From Candidatus Ratteibacteria bacterium (lineage in GTDB: Bacteria; CAIJMQ01), in contig JAQURI010000040.1 in the NCBI GenBank assembly GCA_028715665.1, forward strand, positions 1 through 11,096: a stretch of DNA of 11,096 nt. The letters run 5' to 3'. A model generated the notes under the pieces. The model did not search any database. It was not told the DNA's origin and saw only the letters and a program-made list of their open reading frames with translations. Positions 1 through 6,746 of the stretch are shown here, in pieces. How positions within the stretch are numbered: position 1 is the stretch's first letter; each line of letters opens with the position of its first letter. The position numbers and the translations under genes were made by a program.

Positions 1-1727
1 AACAAGTTGCCTATAATCCATATATCGCCCAAGAACGGGACTTTATGGACAACTTTGGTGCTGTCGTCTCTTATAAGTCCGCCTATAACAATCGTAGAAC
101 CGTCGTCAACCGACACGCTTGTTTTTGCCTCTCTTATCGTTGTCGTAGGCGTCGATGTTCCGGTCGTGCTCGGAACAATTTTCGTAACTTTTTGATATAT
201 ATCAAGTTTAAGGTTGTTTTCTATCCCTATATAAGGGGTTATCGTCAATTCTATCCCTACGTCTTTATATGAATAAGTATTGACTACAGTTTCGTCTTCC
301 GTGATACGAGACGAACTTAAATAAGGGACATTTTCGCCAACTAATATTTTGGCCTCTTTGTTGTCAAGAGTAAGTATTTGCGGGGTGGAAAGGATATCGA
401 ATCCGGTTCTTTTGTTGTATGCCTGTATAATCATTCCTACATTAGGAATTCCGCTGGTTGTACCCTTCATCGCACCCACTACAAGACCGGAAAACGTTAA
501 TGCTCTTGCATAAAGATTTGCCTGCTCGCTGTATTTTGTTCCACCAAATCCGGTATATTCGTCCTCTATCGGCGCATCTACGGTACCCCATTCAATACCC
601 AATTCCGCTATCATATCCGTAGACACGTCGGCAATTAAAGCTTCCAAAAAAACCTGCGGCCTTACTGAATCGAGCTGGTCTATTACTTCCTTTATATTTT
701 TATAATCTTCCGGGTCAGCTGTAATAATCAGAGAACGGGTGGCGACATCGGCACTAATACTGACAGCTTTTTGGTCTTTTTGAGAGGGGTCTTTTCCCAA
801 AGGCATGGCCGACAGCACTTTCGCCAACTCTTCCGCATTGGCATATTTCAATTTATAAATATGTATAGTTTCCCGACCGGGCGGGGGCAGAATATCTAAT
901 TGTTCTATCAGTTCTTTTACTCTTACGGTATCTTCTTTATTAGCCACCAAAATAACGGAATTAATCCGCTCGTCGGGTATAAGAGTGATTCCACCGCCCA
1001 CAGACATAGGAATGCCCGTAGCGGGGGCTCCTCTTACGGGTCTGGGAGCAGTACCGGCTACTGTCCTGCCCGCACTTTCTATGGCGCTACTGACTTTTTC
1101 GACAATCGTTTGGGCAGAAGCATATTTTAGGGGAATTATCGATGTCTCCAGCTTTGCGCCCTCGATATCAAAATTATTTATAATGGTCAAAAGTCTTCGA
1201 ATATTGGAAGAGGTATCGGTAACAATCAATGTGTTCGTAGGCTGATAGGAAGTCAAATGCCCCTGCGAAGAAACAAGCGGAGCAAGTATAGCCATAAGCT
1301 GCTGGCTGTCCGCATACTGCATAGGAATTAGTTGCGTAACCATTTTATCTTCCATCGGTATCTCGGAAATGTCCTTGCCGATACCTGTCGGCAAAGGGGA
1401 TTGTCTGGCAGTCGCTATGGGAACTATTTTTGTGACTCTGCCTGAAGGGATTGCAGTAAATCCTTTGACTTCAAGCACGGATAAAAACACCGCATAGACT
1501 TCGTCTACCGGTATTTTTGTCGGAGAAAGTATAGTTACGTTTCCTCTTACCCTGTCATCAAGCAGGAAATTTTTGCCGGTAACCTTCGAAACAAAATTTG
1601 TGACTATTCTCAAATCTACTTCTTCGAAATTTATAGAAATAAGTTCCTCTTCGCATTTGACATTGCAAAACATAATAAAAATCAAAACCGCACAAACAGC
1701 AAATCTTGTTCTCATTTTTTTCATCAT
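1..1727 (-). CDS. gspD: Type II secretion system secretin GspD (3' end cut by window edge)
   Basis: Outer-membrane channel of the type II secretion system, forming a ring through which folded proteins leave the periplasm. An open frame of 575 residues runs off the window at base 1. It shows a hydrophobic signal peptide (about residues 8-20, no lipobox), an N0 domain (about 28-115), three repeated N-domains (N1 about 129-187, N2 about 193-278, N3 about 286-353), then the secretin core from RPQVFLEALIADV (356). Core landmarks are VPYLSS (467-472), VGIELTITPYI (490-500), GSTIVIGGLIRD (543-554) and VPFLGDIWIIGNL at the cut, so only the last segment is missing. N2 carries a Pro/Gly/Ala-rich loop (about 219-246). 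Starts at 1727, 1724 and 1715 are all in frame; 1727 lies 4 bases after the gspC stop and none has a clear ribosome binding site, suggesting coupled translation. The secretin call is secure; the T2SS assignment rests on gspC next door. Confidence 0.95.
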   Translation of the reverse strand, partial: MMKKMRTRFAVCAVLIFIMFCNVKCEEELISINFEEVDLRIVTNFVSKVTGKNFLLDDRVRGNVTILSPTKIPVDEVYAVFLSVLEVKGFTAIPSGRVTKIVPIATARQSPLPTGIGKDISEIPMEDKMVTQLIPMQYADSQQLMAILAPLVSSQGHLTSYQPTNTLIVTDTSSNIRRLLTIINNFDIEGAKLETSIIPLKYASAQTIVEKVSSAIESAGRTVAGTAPRPVRGAPATGIPMSVGGGITLIPDERINSVILVANKEDTVRVKELIEQLDILPPPGRETIHIYKLKYANAEELAKVLSAMPLGKDPSQKDQKAVSISADVATRSLIITADPEDYKNIKEVIDQLDSVRPQVFLEALIADVSTDMIAELGIEWGTVDAPIEDEYTGFGGTKYSEQANLYARALTFSGLVVGAMKGTTSGIPNVGMIIQAYNKRTGFDILSTPQILTLDNKEAKILVGENVPYLSSSRITEDETVVNTYSYKDVGIELTITPYIGIENNLKLDIYQKVTKIVPSTTGTSTPTTTIREAKTSVSVDDGSTIVIGGLIRDDSTKVVHKVPFLGDIWIIGNL

Positions 1728-1731
1728 AAAT

Positions 1732-2589
1732 TTATTGTTTTATTTCATAAGTTAAAGTTTCGGTGGCGTCTCCCCTTGAAACTTCCAATTGAATCGAAGC
1801 CGAATTCTCTAAATTCCTGTAAAACTCAAAAATCTTTTTGGGGCTGTCTATCGTTTCGCCGTTTATCTTCTTTACGATATCGCCCTTCTTTATGCCCATT
1901 GCCAAAGCTATACTCCCTTCGTTTATATCGTCGATTCTAAAACCGTCCATTTTCCCTGCGGAAAAATTGGGTTTGATTTTGAAATCGGACATAATCTGCG
2001 AAATATTCCTCGTGGCGGCAAGAACATCCTCTCTGCTCAAAACCCAAGTATTGGGCTCGGGATTTTCTAAACTGGAAAAATCGGCAAGGGTCGGTCTTTC
2101 AGCAGCAACGGCCGTTTCGTTTGTCTTGATATCTTTTGCGCTCTCGTCTATATATAAAACCATTTTTTCCGTACCTCTTATCAATACAACACTATTATCA
2201 GTGATTTCGCTGACTTCCATGTCCTGTATTTTATCACCTTTTTGATAAAGGTCATCTTTCCGTTTGCTTCTATCCTCTATTATACAAAATGTAAATTCTT
2301 CAGCGCCCACCACCGTTCCTTTAAGCTTAAGAGATGCCGGTTGGACGGAACTTGTAGCGACCCTTGGGGCTTCCTGGACATTAAATAAATTCCTTCTATA
2401 AATTACCGCATAATCCGTAAGACTTTTCTCGGTCTTTACGGCAGACGGCTGCGCAGGCGAAACGGGCAGAGCCGAGGTTTCCGCTCTTTCTTTTTCATAA
2501 GCCCTCAAAAACAAAAAAACATTCACCACAAAAAATGCCGTTAAAATGCCAAGAAAAATATTTAAATATTTAATCCAGTTCCTTCTCAT
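1732..2589 (-). CDS. gspC: Type II secretion system inner-membrane protein GspC with PDZ domain
   Basis: Links the inner-membrane assembly platform of the type II secretion system to the secretin. The 285-residue protein has a short basic cytoplasmic start (MRRNWIK), one membrane helix (about 8-28), a Pro/Ala/Ser-rich periplasmic linker (about 36-55), and an HR-type domain (about 58-148) beginning YAVIYRRNLFN and containing LKLKGTVVG, as in GspC/PilP-like proteins that bind the secretin N0 domain. A second linker leads to a C-terminal PDZ domain (about 207-285; GSIALAMGIKKGDIVKKING). The start ATG overlaps the dxr stop as ATGA and gspD follows after 4 bases, so it is probably made from the same message as both. 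Residues outside these landmarks diverge from well-studied GspC proteins, but architecture, length and neighbour agree. Confidence 0.9.
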   Translation of the reverse strand: MRRNWIKYLNIFLGILTAFFVVNVFLFLRAYEKERAETSALPVSPAQPSAVKTEKSLTDYAVIYRRNLFNVQEAPRVATSSVQPASLKLKGTVVGAEEFTFCIIEDRSKRKDDLYQKGDKIQDMEVSEITDNSVVLIRGTEKMVLYIDESAKDIKTNETAVAAERPTLADFSSLENPEPNTWVLSREDVLAATRNISQIMSDFKIKPNFSAGKMDGFRIDDINEGSIALAMGIKKGDIVKKINGETIDSPKKIFEFYRNLENSASIQLEVSRGDATETLTYEIKQ

Positions 2590-3737
2590 AATTTTTCTAT
2601 TATACTACTCGCTTCCATTCTCGCCCACTCGTCAGCTCGTAAAACATCGGGAATAGTTTGGGCGGTATTGAGATTATATCTTTTCATAATCAATCCGCAA
2701 ACTTTCCAAATCTGGGGAAACGATATCCGCCCTTCCAAAAACGCTTTTACTGCGATTTCATTCGATGCGTTAAGGACTGCGGGCTTGGTCCCGCCGGCTC
2801 TGCCCGCCAAACGCGCAAGTTTCAGAGCGGGGAATTTTCCCTCGTCAGGCCTGGAAAAAGTAAGCTTCCCGATTTTACTTAAATCAATCGTTTTAAATGA
2901 ACCTTTTATCCTATTCGGATATGTCAAAATATATTTAATCGTGATCTTCATATCGGTATCGGATAATACGGCAAATACGGTGCCGTCTACAAATTCAACC
3001 AGGGAATGGACTATGGACTGCGGGTGGATTATCACATCTATTTTGTCCCAGTCCAAATCAAAAAACCACTTTGCCGCTATCACTTCAAAACCTTTATTCA
3101 TCAAAGTCGCGCAGTCAACGGTAATCTTCGAACCCATTTTCCAGGTAGGATGAGAAAGGGCATCTCTTATTTTAATCGAAGAAAACTTATTCTTATCGCA
3201 GTTATAAAAAGGCCCGCCGGAAGCAGTTAAAATGACTTTACGTATTTCTTTTTTCTTCTGGTTGTCTATAACCTGAAATATTGAACAATGCTCGCTGTCT
3301 AAAGGAAAGATTTTTACATTTTGTTTTTTCGCCTGCTTCATAACTTCTTTGCCGGCGATTACCAAAACCTCTTTATTGGAAATAGCTATATCATTTCCGC
3401 TCTCTATGGCTTCCAATGCAGGAAGAAGCCCCGCCGAACCGACAAGCGCAATTACGGTCAAATCGACCTTTTTGCCGGCAAGCGTTCTGACACCTTCGCT
3501 TCCGAGAAAAATTCCATCCAGCGAGCCGCGAAAATTTTTCTTAAATCGTTCACCTTTTTCTTTATCGGCAATCGCAACCCATTTGGGATGAAACTTTCTG
3601 ACTTGTCTGGCCAAAAGCCGAGTATTCTCGCACGCGCTTAGTCCTACAACTTTGAATTGTCCCCGTAATTCAGACACTACTTCCAGAGTGCTTTTGCCGA
3701 TTGAACCCGTGGAGCCGAGAATAATAATTTCTTTCAT
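2586..3737 (-). CDS. dxr: 1-deoxy-D-xylulose 5-phosphate reductoisomerase
   Basis: Cytosolic enzyme of the MEP pathway; it rearranges and reduces 1-deoxy-D-xylulose 5-phosphate to 2-C-methyl-D-erythritol 4-phosphate with NADPH and a divalent metal, committing carbon to isoprenoids. The 383-residue length is normal. Seen: the NADPH-binding start ILGSTGSIGKSTLEVV (6-21), SNKEVLV (120-126), the metal-site segment PLDSEH (145-150, ligands D147 and E149), TASGGPF (171-177), HPTWKMGSKITVDCATLMNKGFE (196-218, third ligand E218), HPQSIVHSLVEF (238-249) and LNASNEIAVKAFLEG (322-336). The start at 3737 fits the family N-terminus exactly, with a weak AAGAGA upstream. The last bases overlap gspC (ATGA). 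In many bacteria dxr is followed by the protease gene rseP; here a secretion gene follows. No defect is seen, so the enzyme should be active. Confidence 0.97.
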   Translation of the reverse strand: MKEIIILGSTGSIGKSTLEVVSELRGQFKVVGLSACENTRLLARQVRKFHPKWVAIADKEKGERFKKNFRGSLDGIFLGSEGVRTLAGKKVDLTVIALVGSAGLLPALEAIESGNDIAISNKEVLVIAGKEVMKQAKKQNVKIFPLDSEHCSIFQVIDNQKKKEIRKVILTASGGPFYNCDKNKFSSIKIRDALSHPTWKMGSKITVDCATLMNKGFEVIAAKWFFDLDWDKIDVIIHPQSIVHSLVEFVDGTVFAVLSDTDMKITIKYILTYPNRIKGSFKTIDLSKIGKLTFSRPDEGKFPALKLARLAGRAGGTKPAVLNASNEIAVKAFLEGRISFPQIWKVCGLIMKRYNLNTAQTIPDVLRADEWARMEASSIIEKL

Positions 3738-3798
3738 AATATTCTCTTGGAAGAGACTAATCCTTTTGGTATAAAGACCGCATCAGAAGATAAACCCA

Positions 3799-3831
3799 GC
3801 CCGTCCGCCAAGGGCATAACGGCAGACAAGC
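3799..3831 (-). other. RNA hairpin in the rpmA-dxr spacer
   Basis: In the minus-strand transcript, GCUUGUCUGCC (3831-3821) can pair with GGCGGACGGGC (3809-3799): 11 pairs, three of them G.U, around an 11-base loop. The wobbles pair only in minus-strand RNA, the strand on which rpmA and dxr are transcribed. The following bases (UGGGUUUAUCUUC) are not a proper U-tract, so this is not a clear intrinsic terminator. It may be a processing, stability or attenuation element. A competing shorter stem, GCCC in the loop with the 3' GGGC, is possible. The rest of the 109-base spacer shows only a weak binding site before dxr and a 27-codon reading frame described in the findings. Confidence 0.45.
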
Positions 3832-3846
3832 AAAACCGTAAAAGGC

Positions 3847-4095
3847 CTATGAAGTGATAACACTTACTGTTTTTTTACTTTTTCCGCTGTAAAAGACAAT
3901 ACCGTCCACCTTGGCAAAAATAGTATGGTCGCAGCCCAATCCCACGTTTTTGCCGGGTTTAATTTTTGTCCCTTTCTGTCTTACGATAATATTTCCAGCT
4001 TTAACTTTTTCTCCGCCGAATTTCTTCACGCCAAGCCTTTGGGCATTTGAATCTCGGCCTTGATTATTTGAAGTTCCGCCACCTGCTTGAGCCAT
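3847..4095 (-). CDS. rpmA: Ribosomal protein L27 (bL27)
   Basis: Large-subunit ribosomal protein whose flexible N-terminal tail reaches the peptidyl transferase centre. At 82 residues it is close to the usual size. The core is typical: GRDSNAQRLGVKKFGGE, then IIVRQKGTKIKPGKNVGLGCDHTIFAKVDGIV. The N-terminal tail is not: it reads MAQAGGGTSNNQGRDS, where most bacteria have MAHKKAGGSTRNGRDS, so the His-Lys-Lys run is absent. The start is fixed by AAGGAGG 7 bases upstream (4103-4109), the best ribosome binding site in the window, so the tail is not a start-site error. There is no Firmicutes-type cleavable prepeptide. rplU (L21), usually just upstream, is not in the 288-base spacer. A likely promoter sits 38 bases before the start, and dxr follows after 109 bases. 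Confidence 0.96.
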   Translation of the reverse strand: MAQAGGGTSNNQGRDSNAQRLGVKKFGGEKVKAGNIIVRQKGTKIKPGKNVGLGCDHTIFAKVDGIVFYSGKSKKTVSVITS

Positions 4096-4102
4096 ATTAA
4101 AA

Positions 4103-4109
4103 CCTCCTT
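4103..4109 (-). promoter_or_regulatory. Strong ribosome binding site of rpmA
   Basis: AAGGAGG, 7 bases before the rpmA ATG. It is the only near-perfect Shine-Dalgarno site in the window; most other genes here have weak or no such site. It decides the rpmA start. Confidence 0.85.
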
Positions 4110-4132
4110 ATAAATACATAAAGTAGGGGCTA

Positions 4133-4161
4133 ATTATAATAAATAGGCACCGATGAAGCAA
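4133..4161 (-). promoter_or_regulatory. Candidate sigma70-type promoter of rpmA
   Basis: On the minus strand, TTGCTT (4161-4156), 17 bases, then a perfect TATAAT (4138-4133). Transcription would start near 4126 and give a leader of about 30 bases carrying the strong ribosome binding site. The spacing is ideal and the -10 perfect; the -35 matches consensus at three of six bases. The -35 box touches the edge of the repeat-like element that begins near 4155. Confidence 0.6.
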
Positions 4162-4380
4162 GCATATCCATTAAATTCGAAGCACTAAGCACGAAATACG
4201 AAACAAGCACGAATGACCAAAATTCGAATTTTCCAAATAAACGTTTAGAATTTCTATAATTGGTATTTTGAATTTGTTTCCCCTCTGGAATTCGAAGAAT
4301 TTTGAGGACTTAGTCCCTGAAATTGCTTCGCAATTTCTAGGGGGAATTTCGATATTCGGATTTCGTATTTAATTGATATC
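4155..4380. repeat. MITE-like AT-rich element with imperfect terminal inverted repeats
   Basis: This is most of the gene-free spacer between the MFS gene and rpmA (4096-4383). The ends are inverted copies: ATATCCATTAAAT (4164-4176) and ATTTAATTGATAT (4367-4379) match at 12 of 13 bases, and the similarity extends inward over about 22 bases with 5 mismatches (CTTCGAATTTAAT against TTTCGTATTTAAT). The interior has further degenerate TTCGAA, TTCGTATTTCG and AAAATTCGAATTTT segments and a strong hairpin at 4315-4342. No coding frame or transposase is seen. The structure resembles a short non-autonomous mobile or interspersed repeat; no clear target duplication is visible, so exact ends are uncertain. 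Confidence 0.45.
4315..4342. repeat. Perfect 8-bp hairpin inside the repeat element
   Basis: GAAATTGC (4319-4326), loop TTC, GCAATTTC (4330-4337), flanked by CCCT (4315-4318) and AGGG (4339-4342), which extend the stem past one bulged T. It lies about 40 bases after the MFS stop, but no T-run follows on the minus strand, so it is not scored as an intrinsic terminator. It more likely belongs to the surrounding element and may protect or end the MFS message. Confidence 0.55.
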
Positions 4381-4383
4381 CAA

Positions 4384-5565
4384 TTATGCCGTTTGTTCCT
4401 CTATCCGCCCTTCAAGCCAGATTAAAGGGATAGCCGCAGCAGCCGTCACTACACCGCTTAAAAGAAAAGGATAATCTATCGAATAATTGCTCGACCAGCC
4501 CGCAATCAAAGGCCCGAAAATCCATCCCAACGCCTGCCACGCAAGCACCATCCCGACATCAAGCCCTCTGCTTTTATCCCTTGAATGATGCTGAATGAGC
4601 GTATTTCTAGCCGGTAGCCAAAAAGTAGCTCCTATTACATCGTGCATAAGCCATATAACAGAAGCAACCAAAAAATACTTTGGTATTACGGCAACAGACG
4701 TGAAAATTCCCTGTATTAAAATGGAAATAATCGCAGTCCATTTCAAGTTCCATTTAACGACCCTTCCCGTAAGAATCATCGGAAGTCCCAAACTCAGTCT
4801 GTGAAACGCAATAATCACCGAAACCACAATAGGCGAAAGGGAAAACTTATGGTAAAAAAACAAAGGCGCAATAAAAGAATGGCTCATGCTTATGCCTACT
4901 CCCAGGAGAAAACCGGAAATATTCAACAGGGCCAACTGGGGAGACAGCCGATGCCTAAACGGCGAAGCCCAAGGGAATGCCTTCAAGTCCGCGAAATTCA
5001 CTCTTTTCAAAAAGTTTTGATTCTCTACGTGCGAACTTGCATCCCGAAACTTAGACAAAAACAGAACATATATCAGCAAAACAAATAACCCAATATAAAC
5101 AAAAGTATATTTATATCCGATTGCCGCAAGCAAAATTCCGCCCACAAAAGCGCCGACACCCTGAAAAGTGGAATCAAACCCCGCCACCCATGCAACAACA
5201 ATACGAAACGATTTCTTCCACCTGTCGAAAATCAAAAGTTGCTGGACAGTTTCCTTTATCGCAACCGACGCTTCCCTTAAAGATTTCAATAAAATTTGGG
5301 CTCCTATAAAAGGGAAGAATGGCGTAAACAAATTGGTAATGCCGCAGAAAAAAAGAGACAGCCCAAAAATGTGTTTTCTTCCGAGAGTATCCGCAATATG
5401 TCCCGAATAAATCCTTATAAAAAAAAGAAGCAAAGCGGAAAAGGAGAAAATAACCCCCATATTTCCGTAAGATATATTCAAATCGTCCAAAAAAAGCGGC
5501 AATAGGAAATCATACAACCCTATACCCAAACCAAAAGCTGCGCTCGCAAGAATCAGTAAGAACAT
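4384..5565 (-). CDS. Major facilitator superfamily transporter, substrate unknown
   Basis: Inner-membrane secondary transporter of the MFS fold. The 393-residue protein has about 11-12 hydrophobic helices in two halves, joined by a hydrophilic loop (about residues 168-205). The loop after helix 2 contains GHIADTLGRKHIFG (55-68), a good match to MFS signature motif A (G-x-x-x-D-x-x-G-R-R/K). A weaker equivalent at the same place in the second half is LTGRVVKWNLKW. LREASVAIKET and GFDSTFQGVGAFVGG fit helices 4-5 of drug- or metabolite-exporter-like MFS proteins. The substrate cannot be told from sequence. The start at 5565 follows an in-frame stop 15 bases upstream (TAA), and there is no ribosome binding site. 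It stands alone: 140 bases after the UROD-like gene and 288 before rpmA. Confidence 0.88.
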   Translation of the reverse strand: MFLLILASAAFGLGIGLYDFLLPLFLDDLNISYGNMGVIFSFSALLLFFIRIYSGHIADTLGRKHIFGLSLFFCGITNLFTPFFPFIGAQILLKSLREASVAIKETVQQLLIFDRWKKSFRIVVAWVAGFDSTFQGVGAFVGGILLAAIGYKYTFVYIGLFVLLIYVLFLSKFRDASSHVENQNFLKRVNFADLKAFPWASPFRHRLSPQLALLNISGFLLGVGISMSHSFIAPLFFYHKFSLSPIVVSVIIAFHRLSLGLPMILTGRVVKWNLKWTAIISILIQGIFTSVAVIPKYFLVASVIWLMHDVIGATFWLPARNTLIQHHSRDKSRGLDVGMVLAWQALGWIFGPLIAGWSSNYSIDYPFLLSGVVTAAAAIPLIWLEGRIEEQTA

Positions 5566-5705
5566 AGGTGAAAGTTTACATTAGCAATGAAAGATTGTAA
5601 ACTCCGTTGAACATTGGAAGGTAATCAGTAACCAGAAAAACTGTACACTATTAACTGTAAACTCTTGTAGTTAACTGCAGAGAAAGAAAAGGTTTTGACA
5701 TTGCA
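5566..5705. repeat. Spacer with repeated TGTAAACT / TTAACTG words
   Basis: TGTAAACT occurs at 5596-5603 and again at 5656-5663, exactly 60 bases apart, and its complement AGTTTACA lies at 5573-5580, making an 8-bp inverted repeat with the first copy. A variant, TGTACACT, is at 5642-5649, and TTAACTG occurs at 5651 and 5671. The pattern looks like a decayed interspersed repeat. No coding frame is supported here. Confidence 0.4.
5573..5601 (-). promoter_or_regulatory. Candidate promoter of the MFS gene, possibly leaderless
   Basis: On the minus strand, TTTACA (5601-5596), 17 bases, then TAAACT (5578-5573): five of six and four of six consensus matches. The -10 ends 7 bases before the ATG, so the message would begin at or beside the start codon, which agrees with the lack of a ribosome binding site. 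Both boxes fall in the two arms of the AGTTTACA/TGTAAACT inverted repeat. AT-rich DNA gives such matches by chance, so this is tentative. Confidence 0.3.
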
Positions 5706-6746
5706 TTATAAGACCTGACCATATCTTTTAGTCCCGTTGTAAAAACTACCCCCATAATTTACAAATACTTCCGCCATCGCTTTCGTTTTTTCGGGAGAAT
5801 GGTTTATTGCTTCGGGAGACGGATATGTTTTTGCCATGAAACCGCCGTTAAATTTCCCGAACGAATCAATTAGTTTTTTAGCGTAATTTTTTACGTCTTC
5901 AACCGAACCGTTTATCATTGTATTTTGGATGTCCACCGGGCACCAGAAACAGATTTTCCCGCCGAAAAGTTCGCTTAATTTTTCAACTGCCATATTTTCC
6001 TGCTGGTCCATCTGGATTACATTAAGTCCGGCTTCGATTAGCCCCCCGATTATATCTATGATATAACCGCAGCTATGCAGAAAAGTCAGAAGACCTTTTT
6101 CGTGTGCGAAATGATAGACCTTTTTATACCTCGGTTTCCAGAACTTATGCCATGCATTCGGGCTTACCATAAGACGGTCTTGGAAACCCCAATCGTCCGC
6201 GGAAATGATTCCGTCAACGCCTATTTGGGCAAAATTATCTATCGCATCCATCGCAACTTCGGTCAGTTTGTCCATCATTATTTCAAACTGCTTTGGATAT
6301 AAGAAGGGATCTGTCCATGCCGCTTCGTGCCCTCTTAAATATTCGAGGCGATGTATAAAACTTAAGGGTATTCCGGCAAGGACAAATTTTTCGTCCCCGC
6401 CTGCCAAATCTTGGCGAGCAGGTTTGTTTTTAGCTATTGCGTCTTTTGCCGAAATATATCTTGAAGGACTTTTATAATCCGGGAATTTATAATTTTTTAG
6501 ATTGTCATAGGAAGACAAGGGATAAAATTTCACCTGCCCCATCGTCTTGTCGCTTGAGAGTTTTTCCCATACGCATCCCCATTCGTCCTCCCATTTTGTC
6601 TCAGTAAAAATCTTAGGTTTGAACAAAGGATCCGGGTCGGCGTTTAACCATAAAAAATCGCTTCCCCACGGGAAAGGCAATTCTACGGGAATTCTATCGG
6701 GGCCGTCGAATAAAATCGCTTTTCCTACTCTTTCTTTAGACGTCAT
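5706..6746 (-). CDS. UROD-fold protein, MtaA/CmuA-like methyltransferase family, not HemE
   Basis: A 346-residue protein of the uroporphyrinogen decarboxylase superfamily (COG0407). It begins MTSKERVGKAILFDGPDRIPVE, the form seen in the MtaA-like branch, and lacks the RQAGRY porphyrin-binding motif of true HemE. Seen: GVDGIISADDWGFQDRLMVSP (176-196), a typical D-D-x-G-x-Q segment; HSCG (224-227), the His-x-Cys pair that binds zinc in corrinoid methyltransferases such as MtaA; and GKICFWCPVDIQ (263-274). The later cysteine expected in an SPGC-type motif is absent: that position reads MAKTYPSPE. Zinc may be held by C266 or C269, or the protein may not be a classical methyltransferase. No corrinoid protein is nearby. 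Its ATG overlaps the stop of the upstream membrane-protein gene (ATGA), suggesting coupled translation. The substrate is unknown. Confidence 0.85.
   Translation of the reverse strand: MTSKERVGKAILFDGPDRIPVELPFPWGSDFLWLNADPDPLFKPKIFTETKWEDEWGCVWEKLSSDKTMGQVKFYPLSSYDNLKNYKFPDYKSPSRYISAKDAIAKNKPARQDLAGGDEKFVLAGIPLSFIHRLEYLRGHEAAWTDPFLYPKQFEIMMDKLTEVAMDAIDNFAQIGVDGIISADDWGFQDRLMVSPNAWHKFWKPRYKKVYHFAHEKGLLTFLHSCGYIIDIIGGLIEAGLNVIQMDQQENMAVEKLSELFGGKICFWCPVDIQNTMINGSVEDVKNYAKKLIDSFGKFNGGFMAKTYPSPEAINHSPEKTKAMAEVFVNYGGSFYNGTKRYGQVL

Noticed and set aside
1838..2245. A 135-codon plus-strand open frame opposite gspC, and similar long frames opposite dxr, the MFS gene and the COG2426 gene.
   Set aside because: They lie antisense to genes with clear domain motifs, have no recognisable family features and no binding sites; they are by-products of the opposite coding frame.
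3799..3831. The rpmA-dxr hairpin as an intrinsic terminator.
   Set aside because: The stem is strong in minus-strand RNA, but the bases after it are UGGGUUUAUCUUC, not a run of U.
5706..6746. Reading this gene as heme-pathway uroporphyrinogen decarboxylase (hemE).
   Set aside because: It lacks the RQAGRY substrate motif and has the HSCG zinc motif of the MtaA-like branch; no other heme gene is nearby.
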